DNA of 64,000 nt from Gnetum montanum (Eukaryota; Streptophyta; Gnetopsida; Gnetales; Gnetaceae): assembly GCA_015680685.1 (NCBI GenBank), contig MNCI01015933.1:288437-352436 (forward strand), written 5' to 3'. The position numbers and the translations under genes are program-made. Under the pieces are notes generated by a model. The model did not search any database. It was not told the DNA's origin and saw only the letters and a program-made list of their open reading frames with translations. Below are positions 9,910 through 21,309 of this stretch, in pieces; position 1 is the stretch's first letter, and every line of letters begins with the position of its first letter.

Positions 9910-12180
9910 ATGTCTTCTTCTCATAGGTGAGATGGATCCAACCCACCAGTGCCACAAGAATGTCAGGTGGTATACACACATTCGAATGAATATGTCCTCG
10001 ACTTCACCTTTATCCTACATCAGGATGAGCATCTACGATGGTAGGACATGGAGGGCAACATCATATTACCGCCTGACTAATTGGCTCTTGGAATGCTATT
10101 TCACAATCTTACCAAATTAGGCATTCAGGACCAAGGTGTGGAGTATGTCATGGAGAACCATGACTACTGGGACTATTGTCCAACTCAGGCACAATGTGTA
10201 CGAGATTAGCAGCAGGTAGAATGACACGAACACATGAAGGGAAAATAGTTTAGTAACCCCTTATTCTTACAAGAACTACATGGTGATGAGGAACTTGTCT
10301 TTCATGATTCTCATGTAGCCAAACCTCCTTTGATGCATTAGATCATTCAGTTCATCATTCAAAGTAAGAAATCAAGTGACCAGGACACCCAGGAAGATGG
10401 GGGATCATGCAAGAAAGGTCATGGTAAAAGTAAATATGGGAATAAAGATTGAGGCTATCATTAGAGTAGAGAAGGAGATCTACATCGAGGTAGTGGTGAT
10501 TCCCCTCCCTCTTCTCCATCCTCTCACTCCATTCTATCTTCATCCAGTTCTGATTCTGATCATAACCATGGTAGAAAGGATCAAGGTGATGGTGGTTGTA
10601 AGGGCCGAAGGGAACAACGTGAGGAAAGGCATGATCAATCACACGAATTTGATTGTTAGGAAAGGATAGGCTGCCGAAATCATCATAGAAATCATGGCCT
10701 TTAGTAGGACTATGACTCAGATGAGCCACTATTGGCTACTCGAAGTATGCTCAATATCACCAAGGTAGTTCAGATACCTAGTAGGCACTTGAAAGATAGT
10801 GAGATCAAGTGCATTGACATGAAAAACATCCCTAGATTTGAAGGGGGATATAATTGTGATCCACAGACTCACTTGAAAAAATTTCATGATGCTTGCACCT
10901 TGAAGAACATAGATAATGATTGGTAGAAACTTAAGTTGTTTCCCTACACACTCATCAAAGAAGAAGAAAGTTGGTATTGGTCTTTGGAGTCAGAATCAAT
11001 CAGGAGATGAAGTACGATGTTGGAAATATTCAACAACAAGTATCAAACCTACTCTAGAGTGGCTAACCTAAGACACTAGATCCAAGGATGGAAGCAAGGT
11101 GGTCATGAACCCTTGGATGTAGCCATGAATAGATACTACTCATTGTTACATTGATGTCTTGGTCATGGCTACTCTTAGCGGGCATAGCTTCGCCATATCA
11201 TTAATGGGCTTTGCTTTGAAACCAGAATGACCCTTAGCATGTACACCCAAGGATGACTATTAGAGCTAAGGGCCCATCAACTATAGTGCTTAATTGAGAA
11301 AGTGGCTAAAGAAGAGGGGAAATTTAGAAAGAAGGGAAGTGCAAAAGAGTATAATTGGGATCCCTCCATCAGAAAGAGGGAAGTTCGATTTTGTGAAGAT
11401 GAGGAAGAATCACCACTGGATACAGTAGTGAACCATAAAACCTTGCCCCTACAATATTGACCAAGGTTAACAAGATTTGGAACTCTTTGGACGAAAAATT
11501 TCAAAGTGTTTTGAAAATCACAGAAGAGTCCAAAGAGCAAAATAATAATTGCGATCGACATAGGAGGAAGGAAGCTGAACTTGCCTACCATAAAGGTAAG
11601 GGCAAAGTTGCTGTAGCATAATAGGTTATAGACTCTAATATAGAAGGAGATGATGAGTGTGACATATGCCAATACGAACATCCTAAGGGGTGTTGTCCCA
11701 TGGTATCACATCTACAAGAGTTTGGGGTGTATGTGTTAAATCCTTGCTTGGCAAAGAGGAAAACACCCCGAAGGTTGCCTTACCCACAAGGCAATCCCAG
11801 GTAGCTCCACTAGTAGTAAGGATATTTTCTAAGTGGAGCACCACCACAACCTTACGAATATTTTTAGCAATGGCAGCATCCATAATCGTGGGGGATGCCA
11901 TCTTTAAGGAAACAATACCCTTATCGATAGCTAGATCCCTATGGGTACTATGTTTAGCAACCAGTCTCCTCGTGGGATTCTTCTAGTCATGAAAATTTAT
12001 AAAATCATTACCACCCCTCGAAATACTTCCAAGAATAGTCTCCATCACCTAGGGGGAGAACCCACATCTCTATTATCCTCCATCACCTTCTCCTCCCGTC
12101 CCTAGTCAGCAACACCCCACTCAACTACCACCTGCTCCACCTATGCAGGGAAAAATACCATCATAGCCATAGTAATGTAA
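9910..12180 (+). pseudogene. gag: Athila-like gag, element 1, decayed
   Basis: Starts at ATG 9910 in the same context as element 2 (atgtcttct...). The N-terminal region includes the family segment CQVVYTHSNEYV followed by a LDFTFILHQDEHLRW reading in the corresponding frame. The gag core is near 10795-11230: RFEGGYNCDPQTHLKKFHDA, then KLFPYTLIKE and SWYWSL. The knuckle at 11658-11696 reads CDICQYEHPKGCC, fitting the CX2CX3HX4C pattern of Athila-type Gag. A proline- and glutamine-rich linker to the protease follows (about 11990-12180). Several stops, including one after the gag core Trp, and frameshifts disable it. Confidence 0.85.
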
Positions 12181-12184
12181 CGCT

Positions 12185-12778
12185 ATGAGGGCTGTCAACT
12201 TACAACTGGCTCCTAAACCAAGTGGATTAGAAGTGAAGCCACAAAAATGTCTCTTTTTTCAGCCTAATAACCCAAACATACCCTCACACACACCTGTGGC
12301 TAGTTCCTCTGAACCTCCAATCACCTCCACTATTCCACCCTTTAAGAAGCCTTCAAACCAAATGCCTTTTAACATACAGACTGTCATGCTCACACATGCT
12401 ATGACTGACTGGATAGAGGTAGGCCGTCTTCCTTGGAAATTGCTTGATTCGGGAAGCCCCCTCATCTATCTTCAAGTGGTAGGAAATGAGCCATGTGAAG
12501 CTCTTTTGGATTCGGGGTCAGGAGTCAACTTGATTTCACATGACATGTACAAGTCTTGGAACCTACCCCCATTAAAGAAGAGCAATATTCGGCTCAAGCT
12601 AGTAGACCAATCCATTATTGTTCCCTTAGGATTTGTGGAAGACATTGTGACCACCATTTGTGAGTGGTCCTATCCTACTGACTTCATTGTCATTCATGTT
12701 GAGAATTACAAGGGGAACTTTCCAATCATAATGGGAAGAGCCTGACTAAGCATGGTGGATGCACAATTAGGACTCCAA
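12185..12778 (+). pseudogene. pol: Retropepsin domain, element 1
   Basis: This is the longest intact coding piece of the element (186 codons, 12185-12745). A proline-rich lead and the conserved TVMLTHAMTDWIEVGRLPWK precede the aspartic protease core: ALLDSGSGVNLIS holds the catalytic Asp-Ser-Gly, followed by VDQSIIVPLGFVEDI and the flap-distal FPIIMGRA. The frame stops at the codon where other copies have Trp (GRAWLS), a TGG to TGA change. The domain cleaves the Gag-Pol polyprotein in active elements. It may be catalytically plausible in isolation but lies in a broken polyprotein. Confidence 0.88.
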
Positions 12779-13309
12779 GATCTTTTCTTTGAAATTTAAA
12801 AGGAAAATCCTTTTGGAAAGATCAAGAAGAATCATGTTCCATGCATTGTGTACAGTGACTCTGGGTGCAACTATGTGCAGAAACTGTGGTCCACTAAGCG
12901 GACATCTATTCAAGCATGTAGTCAGTGTGTTGAAGAATCACAAGTTCAACGATGCTTGTACGCAACAACCACAAATCAAGAAGGCACCCAGTGGCTTACC
13001 ACTAACTCTACTAGCAGCACTTTATGCATGGAACTATCTAAGGGGCTTGTATGCATCTATGTAGAGAGCATGGATGATTTGGAAAAGGTCCATCAACAGG
13101 TATCCATTGTTGATGACTGTGATGATTGGTGAAAGTTACAAATCCCTAAAATTTTTAAATAGGAGCCCTTAGAACTCAAATCCTTACCGGCCCATTTAGA
13201 ATATGCATTTTTATAAAGTGGGAAGCTAGTGATTATCAATTCCACCCTTGCTCCTAAGCAAAAGAAGAAGTTGCTAAAGGTGGTAAACAAATGGGAGGCC
13301 ACTTTTGCA

Positions 13310-14230
13310 TGGTCATATCTTGAATTAACAAGAGTTGATCCTAGGGTCTACCAATATCAGATTTATAGCAACCCCTCCATGAAGCCATGGCAACAACCAT
13401 AAAGGTGGTTGAACCCCAAATTGAAGCAGGTCGTCAACGATGAAATTGAGTAGTTGCTGAATGTGGGGTTCATCTACTCCATTATGGATAGCGAATGGGT
13501 TAGACCACTTGTTATTGTGCCAAACAAGAGTGGAAAATGGTGGGTTTGTATAGATTTCCGATTACTGAACATGGCTACCTTTAAGGATCACTTCTTGCTC
13601 CTATTTGTGGACCAAGTGTTGGATACCATCGCAGGTCATTGTTATTACAGCTTTTTGGATGGTTATAGTGGCTATAAACAAATCGAAATTGCACTAAAAG
13701 ACTAGGCAAAGACAACATTTACAAGTCCTTGGGGGCCTTTTGCATACAAAAATATGCCCTTTGGCCTATGTAATGCGCCTTCCATTTTTCAACACCTTGT
13801 CCTCAGCATCTTCCAATAGCAAATTGGCAATGGGGTAGAAGTCTTCATGGATGACATCTCTTCCTATGGAGCCATGTTTGAACAAGCATTGGACCACCTT
13901 GAGTAGGTTTTGAAAAGATGCATGGAAACTAATCTACGACTCAACTGGCAAAAGAGCCACTTAATGAACCAAGAGGGAACTGTTCTAGGGCATCGTATGT
14001 CACAAGTAGGGATTAGTGTAGATCTTGAGAAAATCAGGGTCATCCAAGGAATCACCAATCAACCAAGCACTATAAAAGATGTTCAGTCATTCCTTGGCCA
14101 CACTGGTTACTACCAGTGCTTCATCAAAAATTTCTCAAAGATCGCCAAGCCATTGGTGGAACTCACAAAGAAAGATGCTCCATTTGTCTATACCAGGGAA
14201 TGTGAATCTACATTCCAACCACTTAAATAG
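13310..14230 (+). pseudogene. pol: Reverse transcriptase domain, element 1
   Basis: A lead-in PKLKQVVNDEIE, then GFIYSIMDSEWVRPLVIVPN and the fingers/palm motif WVCIDFRLLN, FLDGYSGYKQI with the first catalytic Asp, MPFGLCNAPSIFQ, and VEVFMDDIS carrying the paired catalytic aspartates (FMDD form, usual for this gypsy branch). LGHRMSQVGISVD and FLGHTGYYQCFIKNF end the thumb/connection. It is split by stops at 13705, 13818 and 13905 and near 14228. Motif order and spacing are complete, so only point decay is evident. Confidence 0.9.
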
Positions 14231-14640
14231 AAACTTGTAGAAACTCTAATTCTATGGGCACCTGATTGGTCCATACCCTTCAACATCATGATGGATGCAT
14301 CCACCTATGCATTGGAAGCTATGCTTACACAGTGGGATGATCAGAAACGTCCATACTATATCCACTGTGTAAGTCATAGCATTATGGATGCTCAACTTAA
14401 CTACACCACCACCAAAAAGGAGTTAATGGCAATGGTGTTTGCCTTGGAAAAACTCCAACACTATGTGCTTGGGTACAAGGTGTTTGTGCATACCGACCAC
14501 AGTGCCATTCAGTTCCTAATGAAAAAACCCATGGTGAGTCCTCGTATCATACAGTGGCTGGTGATTCTTCAAGAATTTAACCTTACTATGGTAGACTAGA
14601 AGGGAACTGAGAATGTAGTTTCTGACCACTTGTCTCGGTT
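14231..14640 (+). pseudogene. pol: RNase H domain, element 1
   Basis: Begins after FQPLK with WAPDWSIPFNIMMDASTYAL, containing the first acidic residue. YTTTKKELMAMVFALEKL holds the conserved Glu, and VFVHTDHSAIQFLM the TDH motif. It matches the gypsy RNase H pattern in order and spacing, with an open frame from 14288 to 14599. The last part (after TMVD) has one stop before GTENVVSDHLSRL, the standard end of this domain. Confidence 0.9.
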
Positions 14641-14699
14641 GTGATGGGATAATGCAGAAAAAGAGGAGCCACTCTCTAACCAATTTCCAGATGAACTCC

Positions 14700-15990
14700 T
14701 TTTCGTAGGAGCAATCAATAAGTAGATGCCCAAAGAATCACCTTGGTTTAGCCACATCCTTACCTATCTCACAACCCAAGAATTGCCAAAGGAGTGGGAC
14801 CATCAGTAGAAATAATAGTTTCTCCATAAGGCCAAGCACTTCATGGAAATCAATGGTCACCTTTATAAGGTGTGTGCAGATGGCTTGGTTTGATGGTGCG
14901 TCCCTAATGATGATACACTACACATCCTACAAAATGCTCACGAGGGTCCTTGTGGGGGCCACTATGTTGGACAATGCATGACCATTAATATCCTGCTTGT
15001 AGGATATTACTGGCCTACACTCTTCAAGGATGTACAATGGTTTTTCCATTCCTATGAACGATGTCAAAGAGATGGTGGGATGACTGCACGAATGGAGGGA
15101 CCTCAACAATGGATCCAACCATTGGAACCCTTTGACATTTGGGGCATTGACTTCATGGGTTCCATCACACCCATGTCCAATGGGAAGGCATATATCATCG
15201 TCATTGTTGACTACTGCACAAAGTGGGCGGAGGTGACAACCATCATCGATTGTTCCTCAAACATGGCCGCATGATTTATCCAATAGCAAATCATAAATAG
15301 GTTTGGAGTGCCACATGCACTCATATCAGATAATGGAACATATTTCATGGGCATCACTTTTTGTAAACTCATTAAACAATTGGGGGTTACCCATAAATTT
15401 ACAAAACCTTATCACCCCTAAGCCAACAGGCAGGTCAAAGTCACCAATAGGGAGATTACCAAAATCCTCACTCAAACCATCAGTAAATATAGGAGGGACT
15501 AGGGCACCAAACTTAACGATGCCCTCTAGGCCTATCACTCCACCTAGAAACTTCCTATAAGTTACTCTCCTTACGAGTTAGTGTACAGAAAGATACCAAA
15601 ACTTCCAATCTAGGCAGAACTCTAGATACTATCTACAACCAATGACTTGGGCCTTGACCTGCCACTAGCACAATGTGAATGACTTATCAACTTGAGTGTG
15701 CTAGATGAGAATCAACTAGTGGCCTTGACATCAAATGAGATACACAAGGCCTATAACAAAAAATGTCATGATCTTAGGATTCGAAAGGTAACGTTTTGAT
15801 GTGAAGATAAGGTACTCTACTAGAACCCCGCACACATACTACAACGTACCAAGTTTCAAACACTGTGGGAGGGATCCTATATTGTCTCCAAAACCTTCCC
15901 ATCTAGGGCCTTTCTTATACACAAACTTGAGGACTCCACAAGAACACAGTTAGTCAATAGGCAACAATTAAAACCTTTCCATGAATTCCA
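14700..15990 (+). pseudogene. pol: Integrase domain, element 1
   Basis: The zinc-binding segment is HEGPCGGHYVGQ plus CQRDGG (His and Cys residues of the HHCC finger, about 14940-15070). Core catalytic residues are the Asp in IWGIDFMGSI, the Asp in LISDNGTYF and the Glu in VTNREITKIL. The C-terminal part reads EIHKAYNKK...KVLY...FQTLWEGSYIVSKTFPSRAFLI...LVNRQQLKPFHEF. At least nine stops interrupt it, many at Trp or Gln codons (TGG/CAA/CAG to TAG/TAA), as expected from C-to-T decay. The domain would join element cDNA into the host chromosome. Confidence 0.9.
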
Positions 15991-16718
15991 TCAAAATAGT
16001 GTTGCTACCTTATCTTCATAGGGACAACCTCATTCCATTTTTCGAGTCTCCTCTTTCTAGCCTAGTCACGGGGGAGACCGTTCTCCATGCTAACCCACTC
16101 TACTATTTTTGGAACTTTTTTTTATTTTACATTTTTTTTGTTTTCCAACATCGTTTGTATGTTTGCCCATTCTTGCCTAGTTTTTTTTCTCTTTATTTAC
16201 TTTTCTATTTCTTTGTTGCTTATTTATATGTGTGTGTGTGTGTGTGTGTTTAATTTCCAATTGTTTACTAATAAACCATCTTATTATCATTAGATGTATT
16301 GGTGCGGTTGGTTTTCGTTGCAATGGATTGCGTGAATGGTCTACCTATTATATCTTTCTCCCATCCTCACATTGTTGTTCTAGGAATTTATGTATACTTT
16401 CATCTCATAAAACAAGTAGTGAGTCCACATCATCCACCCATTTATCCACTCCATGGTTTTCCTCCCTTTGGAAACATGCAAACCTCTTTCACATAAAAAC
16501 ATTTTAACTAATTTGTGACTGGTGTAGTTCCTAGACTTGGGGATGACCCAATGGTTTGAATCAGGTGTGACTTCAAGGGGAATGCAACATTTGTCATACT
16601 TTTCTATTCCATGTGTTGCAAAAGTGTCCTCATGGATTTCTTACCACTCCAAGTTCTTTCCTACAAGGAAGCTCTTTGGCAATTTGGCCTTGCATGGTAT
16701 CATTCTCATTGCAAAAAT

Positions 16719-16761
<43 letters not shown>

Positions 16762-17668
16762 AAAGGNGGATTCAAAGCATACCCCTTTGTCAAATGCATG
16801 CAAACCAACATGGGTCTTTGCATGGTGTGGTTTCCACAAAATAAAAATAAAAATAAAATAATAACTATGTGGGAATTTAAAGCACACCCCTTAGATCGCC
16901 TCTCATGGGCCATAAGCACTAGTTATGGGACTTGCTTCATCCCCTCTAACTTAGTCCCATTTCACTTCCTTCCTCTCACACATGTTGGAGTGGTGGTTCT
17001 TTGTGAGAGCATTCTTGTACTCTTGGGGATGGACAAGTCTTTGCATGTTGCTTCAATGTCACTGTATGTGGTTGGTTTTGGATTTGAACTCAGGAAGGAT
17101 CCTACTGGGTGACTTAACCACAACTTCACATGGGGTTTCATGTGACCGATAACCGAAATTCCAATTTCCACTCCTCTCTCTTTACCCATTTCTCTTCATG
17201 ACTCACCTCACTACCAGTCTTATGTTTTGATGGTTTTTCATGATTTACGTGAACTCCTAATGCTTTGGCAAGTTCTCATGGATGAGAGTATTAACTCGTG
17301 GTCACCGTTCGTTGACTCTGGGGCCCATGGACTCCAGTGTTGATGATATGCAAGGGCTACTAAGGCTACTATCTACTATGGGGAGGACCCACTTGCATAT
17401 CTCTGGTTCCATTCATTAGTCCCCCATCCTCTTGATATTGCTGGTTGCTTATTTATGTGCTACCCATCGCTCGAATTATTTTCCATAGATCTCTTTCTCA
17501 CAATGTTCTCCTACCTTTGACTCTATTTCTCGCCCCACTTACCTTCCTCTTTCTTTTAGCCAAGTCCATGATCTCTCAGCTCTTAAACCATTCCAATTTG
17601 GCATTTTAATTCAACATTTTGTGCTTTTCACCCTTTGGTCAATGTTGGTCAACAATCGCAAAACCCCT
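15991..17668 (+). other. 3' non-coding spacer of element 1 after integrase
   Basis: No coding region is recognised. It contains a PPT-like gtcacgggggaga (16065-16077), a T-rich stretch, a (TG)n microsatellite (16229-16250), a 40-base A run (16721-16760) with an ambiguous base at 16767, and a pair of roughly 100-bp repeats built around caaagcayacccctt (16775-16790 and 16879-16893). The homologous spacer occurs in element 2 (30240-31848) and partly in element 4 (56124-57180), so it is conserved despite not coding. Confidence 0.75.
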
Positions 17669-17760
17669 ACGTCGACTAGGCCCCATGTATGTAGTCCCCT
17701 GCGTATACACAGGCACGTATATACGGCTCCGTCAACACAGCGCAAACACTCTATATATAC
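17669..17760 (+). promoter_or_regulatory. Internal LTR-U3-like promoter module, element 1
   Basis: A cluster of CG-rich palindromic fragments (gtcgactaggcccc, gcgtatacac, cacgtatatacgg, gtcaacacagcgc) is followed by ctatatatacc, with TATA at 17752-17759. The same vocabulary (tacgtatac, ggccacgtatac, gtcgac plus a TATA box about 40-60 bp further on) forms the U3 of the LTRs. It lies 450 bp upstream of ORF3, and the homologous module is kept in element 2 at 31849-31942. It probably drives, or once drove, a separate ORF3 transcript; that is inference. Confidence 0.55.
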
Positions 17761-17906
17761 CACCATTGGGCGATGGATTTTGCCCATTCTTGCACACCAA
17801 TTAGGGGAGTTTTTCCATTTTTTTACCTCACTTCTTCTTCCTAAGCATTTATGTTTTCTACCGTGAGTCCTACTCAACCTATCCTTTCCCTCTTTTACAA
17901 CCAAAG

Positions 17907-18211
17907 GTATGCTCTTCATCATTGTGGGGGGGGGGGGGGGTGTGTGTGTGTGAGGACCATAGAAACAAAAAAATATATTAAAATTGCAATTATTAAAGAG
18001 TTAACCCCTCTTAAAGAGAAGAAACAAAAACAATAGTTTAAACTTCAATTCATGCCTTATTGTTTTTTGTTTCTAACCCATCAACTAATACTTTGGAAAA
18101 TCTAATGGGATACATGTGCCAATTCCATAACTTGGTAAAAATGAGAAGGTGTATGAGGGCCATTTTGAGCAACTTGTGCACAATTTAATTAATGGTTATG
18201 CTTGATTGTAG
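17907..18211 (+). other. Putative leader intron before ORF3, element 1
   Basis: The donor context is ccaaag|gtatgctctt and the acceptor is cttgattgtag directly before the ORF3 ATG at 18212. The interval holds a 15-base G run (17926-17940) followed by (TG)n and is AT-rich afterwards. The donor context (ggtatgctct) is conserved in element 2 near 32086. Splicing is predicted from sequence only. Confidence 0.45.
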
Positions 18212-21063
18212 ATGACACCTAAATCGAGGCATCCAAGGGGAGAAGGACCATCCCAACCAAGGGACAAGCGACCAAGAATGGGAAGAGGATGATGTGTGCA
18301 ACACCTAGAGCACATGGAGGGATTCCATGCAACTAGCCCCCTTTGTGAAGGACCTGATGTGGAATTTGTTTATCAAATTCCTAAAGAGGAGATCCCCAGT
18401 GAACAATTGCAAAGGGATGAGACTCTGGTGATAGCGCTATAACTTAAGGTCACCTTGACCCAGGCGTGTCTTGACACTATTAGGCCAAGGGAGGTGCAAC
18501 AAATGGTCCTACAAGAGTTGAATTTTAGATCATTTCTAGAGAATGCACTAGAAGATGTGAAGATCCAATTGCAAAACTCTCCTATGTGGCCAATCATGAC
18601 ATCCAATGGTGAATGGTATTTAGGAGAGACTTACCTCTTTTGGACAAATCGACAATCGGGGTCTAGAGTAAGAATCAAGGACATTTATGTCTCTTACTCT
18701 ATGGAAGCAATCTCACAAGCTCTGGGGTTTCCAAAGACCAGAGTTGATGTGGAAGAGATCCCTAAGTAAGTAGATCTTGAAGTAAAAGGGGAGTGGATTA
18801 GGTGGTGCTATGGGGTAGATCGCAAGGAGTTTGGCACTTTAACCACCGTAGAGAGGGTATACTCAAAAATTGCATCTTACCACTTGAATCCAATAGTAAG
18901 ACCTAGCAAGAACACAACATTCTCTGCTCATGCATGTGACACTCTAAGCAGAAAGTTCCCAATCAGCCTTTCACAGTTTTTGTTTCTAGAGATTGAGAAA
19001 ATATTCTTTAAAAGCAAACATGGAAGGCAGGATCTACCCTTTCCCTGCTTAATCAAGAAATTATGAAAATGGGCAGGGATAGCATGATATACCAATGACA
19101 CACTTTAGCATGTCTCGATTACCTCATGGTGGGAGATGATGAAGGATAAGATCTCAACCACCACATGGCTTGAGGAAGAGTAGCAATAACCTTCACTGCC
19201 TACACAAACAACAAGGTTAGGCTCACAGACAATTGCAAAACACATACAAAAAATCTAGCAATAACTCAAGTCAATAAGAGAAATCTGTAGGAACCAGTGG
19301 AGGGGAAGATCCTTCAGTCTATCACCCTACGATGAGCCATCTAGAGCAAGTGGCTCGATTAGTGAGTTTGCTAGAGGGAGTAGGGCTGATATTTTCTATT
19401 GCTCATACATAAGTACCTGTAAGAACTAATCCTAGTGTTCGAGAAGTAATGGTCTTCACCTAATAATTATTCCCTGAAAGTTTAGGAAATGCTGCTACTT
19501 TTTCGGTATGCTTGGAGGATGAAGAGGGGGTGACTGTCCTAGTGATGTAGCACCAGGGATAAGAAATTACAGCTGAAGTGGTTGCTAACATGATTGCTAC
19601 GACCCTTAATGCACCAACAATGGTTGTACCATATGTACATGGACTTGAAGATGTACAGACATCCGCAAGAACTTCACATAGCAAGATCAACATAGCCCAA
19701 CATGAAGAATTGTTGGACCAATTGGTGGGAACTGGGAAACTACTTTTGGATGTCTTTAATCTTATAGATAACATTACTGCAACCCAGTCGGAACTACTTT
19801 TAGCAAGGGAAAAGTGTCTCATCTTGGAGGGGTAGCTTGAAGTAGCTTAAGTGAATTGTCAAGGCTTGGTGATGGAAGTTGCCTAATTAAGAGCCCAACT
19901 TGTTGATCCAGCTCTCCTCAATTGGAAACTTACTAGAGATGAAGCTTTTCAACAGCTTCAGGCCAAACTTCAAGTGGTTGAAGATGAGCGAGCATTGGTG
20001 ATCTTTGAAAAGTCCTTGACAGATGCTCATGCATATCATCTAAACAAGGACTTGGTGGAGGTTTTCTAGGAGAATGTCAGGTTGACCATGGAAGTTCATC
20101 ACCTGCACAATGTTGGTGTTGAAAATCAACATATGAAAGACTTTATCCACAACCAGCAGGAGGAGCTAGTTAGGGTGAACGTTGATGTGAGAAGATTGAC
20201 TACCAAAAATTGAAATTTATCTATGGAGGAGGTTCGAGCCTTGCGACAAAAATTAGCTATCAGAATCGCCACATGGAAAAATGAAGCCCTTAAGTTTGAA
20301 AAAGTTAAAAATCATTACAGGGACCAAGTGGGATTATAGAAGGAAGTAAATGAAAAGCAGATTCAAGTCGCAAAGACCAAACTGAACCAAGTGCTCCAGC
20401 AGCTTTGAGAAGGAGGTGAGGTATGGCAACCCATCTTTGATGGATTGAATGCCTACAACCAGGCTGATATCTACCTCAAGGAACTACAAGTTAAAGAAAT
20501 GATAGACTACATGAAGTTGGCCAAACTTCGTTATGCAAACCTAGCTATGCTAACAGTTGGAAGGCCATGGTCTGACCTAGAAAAGAAAGTGGCCACCTCA
20601 TATTCTTTATATGAGGGTGAGTTCCAAGCGCATAAAGCGATAAAACAAAATTTGGAAATAGCAAATTCAGAACTCAAGGTTCTCTACACTCATTTTGAAG
20701 GGTAACATGTAGTCACTGAGAACTTGGCCCAACGAATGAATGACTACTAGTAGCTACAGACATCAATCCAAGTGTTTGATATTGAACAAAATTAATTTGT
20801 TGCCTAGTGTGTCAATCTAAAAGAACTCTTTCCTACACTTCCATGTCCTTGAAAAGTTCTAGTTCTAGCACACATTGGTGAAGCTGCTTGGATAATGAAT
20901 GATCCTAAAAGCAAAGAAGAGAAAATGAGGGCTCTCTTGGAGGCTTTTTGGTTACCTCCGGAAGTTGCAGTTGCTGCGGGAAAACCATCATCTACACCAT
21001 AGCCGCCACATGAGCGAGAGGCTAGTGAAGGTCCGTTAGAACCACCACCACTAGGGATGGTGT
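18212..21063 (+). pseudogene. ORF3 of element 1: plant 'Transposase_32'-like N-terminus plus coiled coil
   Basis: The start at 18212 gives MTPKSRHPRGEGPSQPRDKR. The N-terminal half contains ISQALGFPKTRVD, then YHLNPIVRPSKNTTFSAHAC and LSQFLFLEIEKI, LPFPCLIKKL. This order resembles the 'putative plant transposon protein' domain (Pfam Transposase_32) found in Athila-type third ORFs. The C-terminal half (about 19560-20800) is rich in Leu/Glu/Gln/Lys heptad-like segments, predicting a long coiled coil, and ends with a short Pro-rich tail before 21063. Its role is unknown; env-like functions have been proposed for Athila third ORFs, but no transmembrane segment is evident here. More than ten stops interrupt it. 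Confidence 0.7.
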
Positions 21064-21296
21064 GATCTTCTTTAGCAATTTTTGTACCTTTCAGCACAGT
21101 AGAGAATCTAGGATCATCAAGGTGTTCAATTTTGTCTCTGAACACCACCATTTTGTAATTCATTCTTCTTTGTACACTTGGAAACTTAGTGCATCAATAA
21201 AGTTAATGTCTTTGTAGATTTGTTTTGTCATGTGTGTTGGAATAAGAACTTCATACCTTCCAATTTGTAATAAAACTTGAGGACGAGTTTTCACTT

Positions 21297-21309
21297 AGTC
21301 GTGGGGGTA
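21297..21309 (+). other. Polypurine tract of element 1
   Basis: agtcgtgggggta lies directly before the 3' LTR start (TGATGAAG at 21310) and is identical to the sequence before the 3' LTR of element 2 (33756-33768). It primes plus-strand synthesis in LTR elements. Confidence 0.8.

Noticed and set aside
10355-10729. 124-codon minus-strand frame
   Set aside because: Antisense to the low-complexity gag linker; the same shadow appears in element 2.
11277-11681. 134-codon open frame on minus
   Set aside because: Antisense to the gag core of element 1; no family features.
16537-17112. 191-codon open frame on plus with a poly-Lys run
   Set aside because: Created by the A40 run and an n within non-coding spacer; no counterpart frame in element 2.
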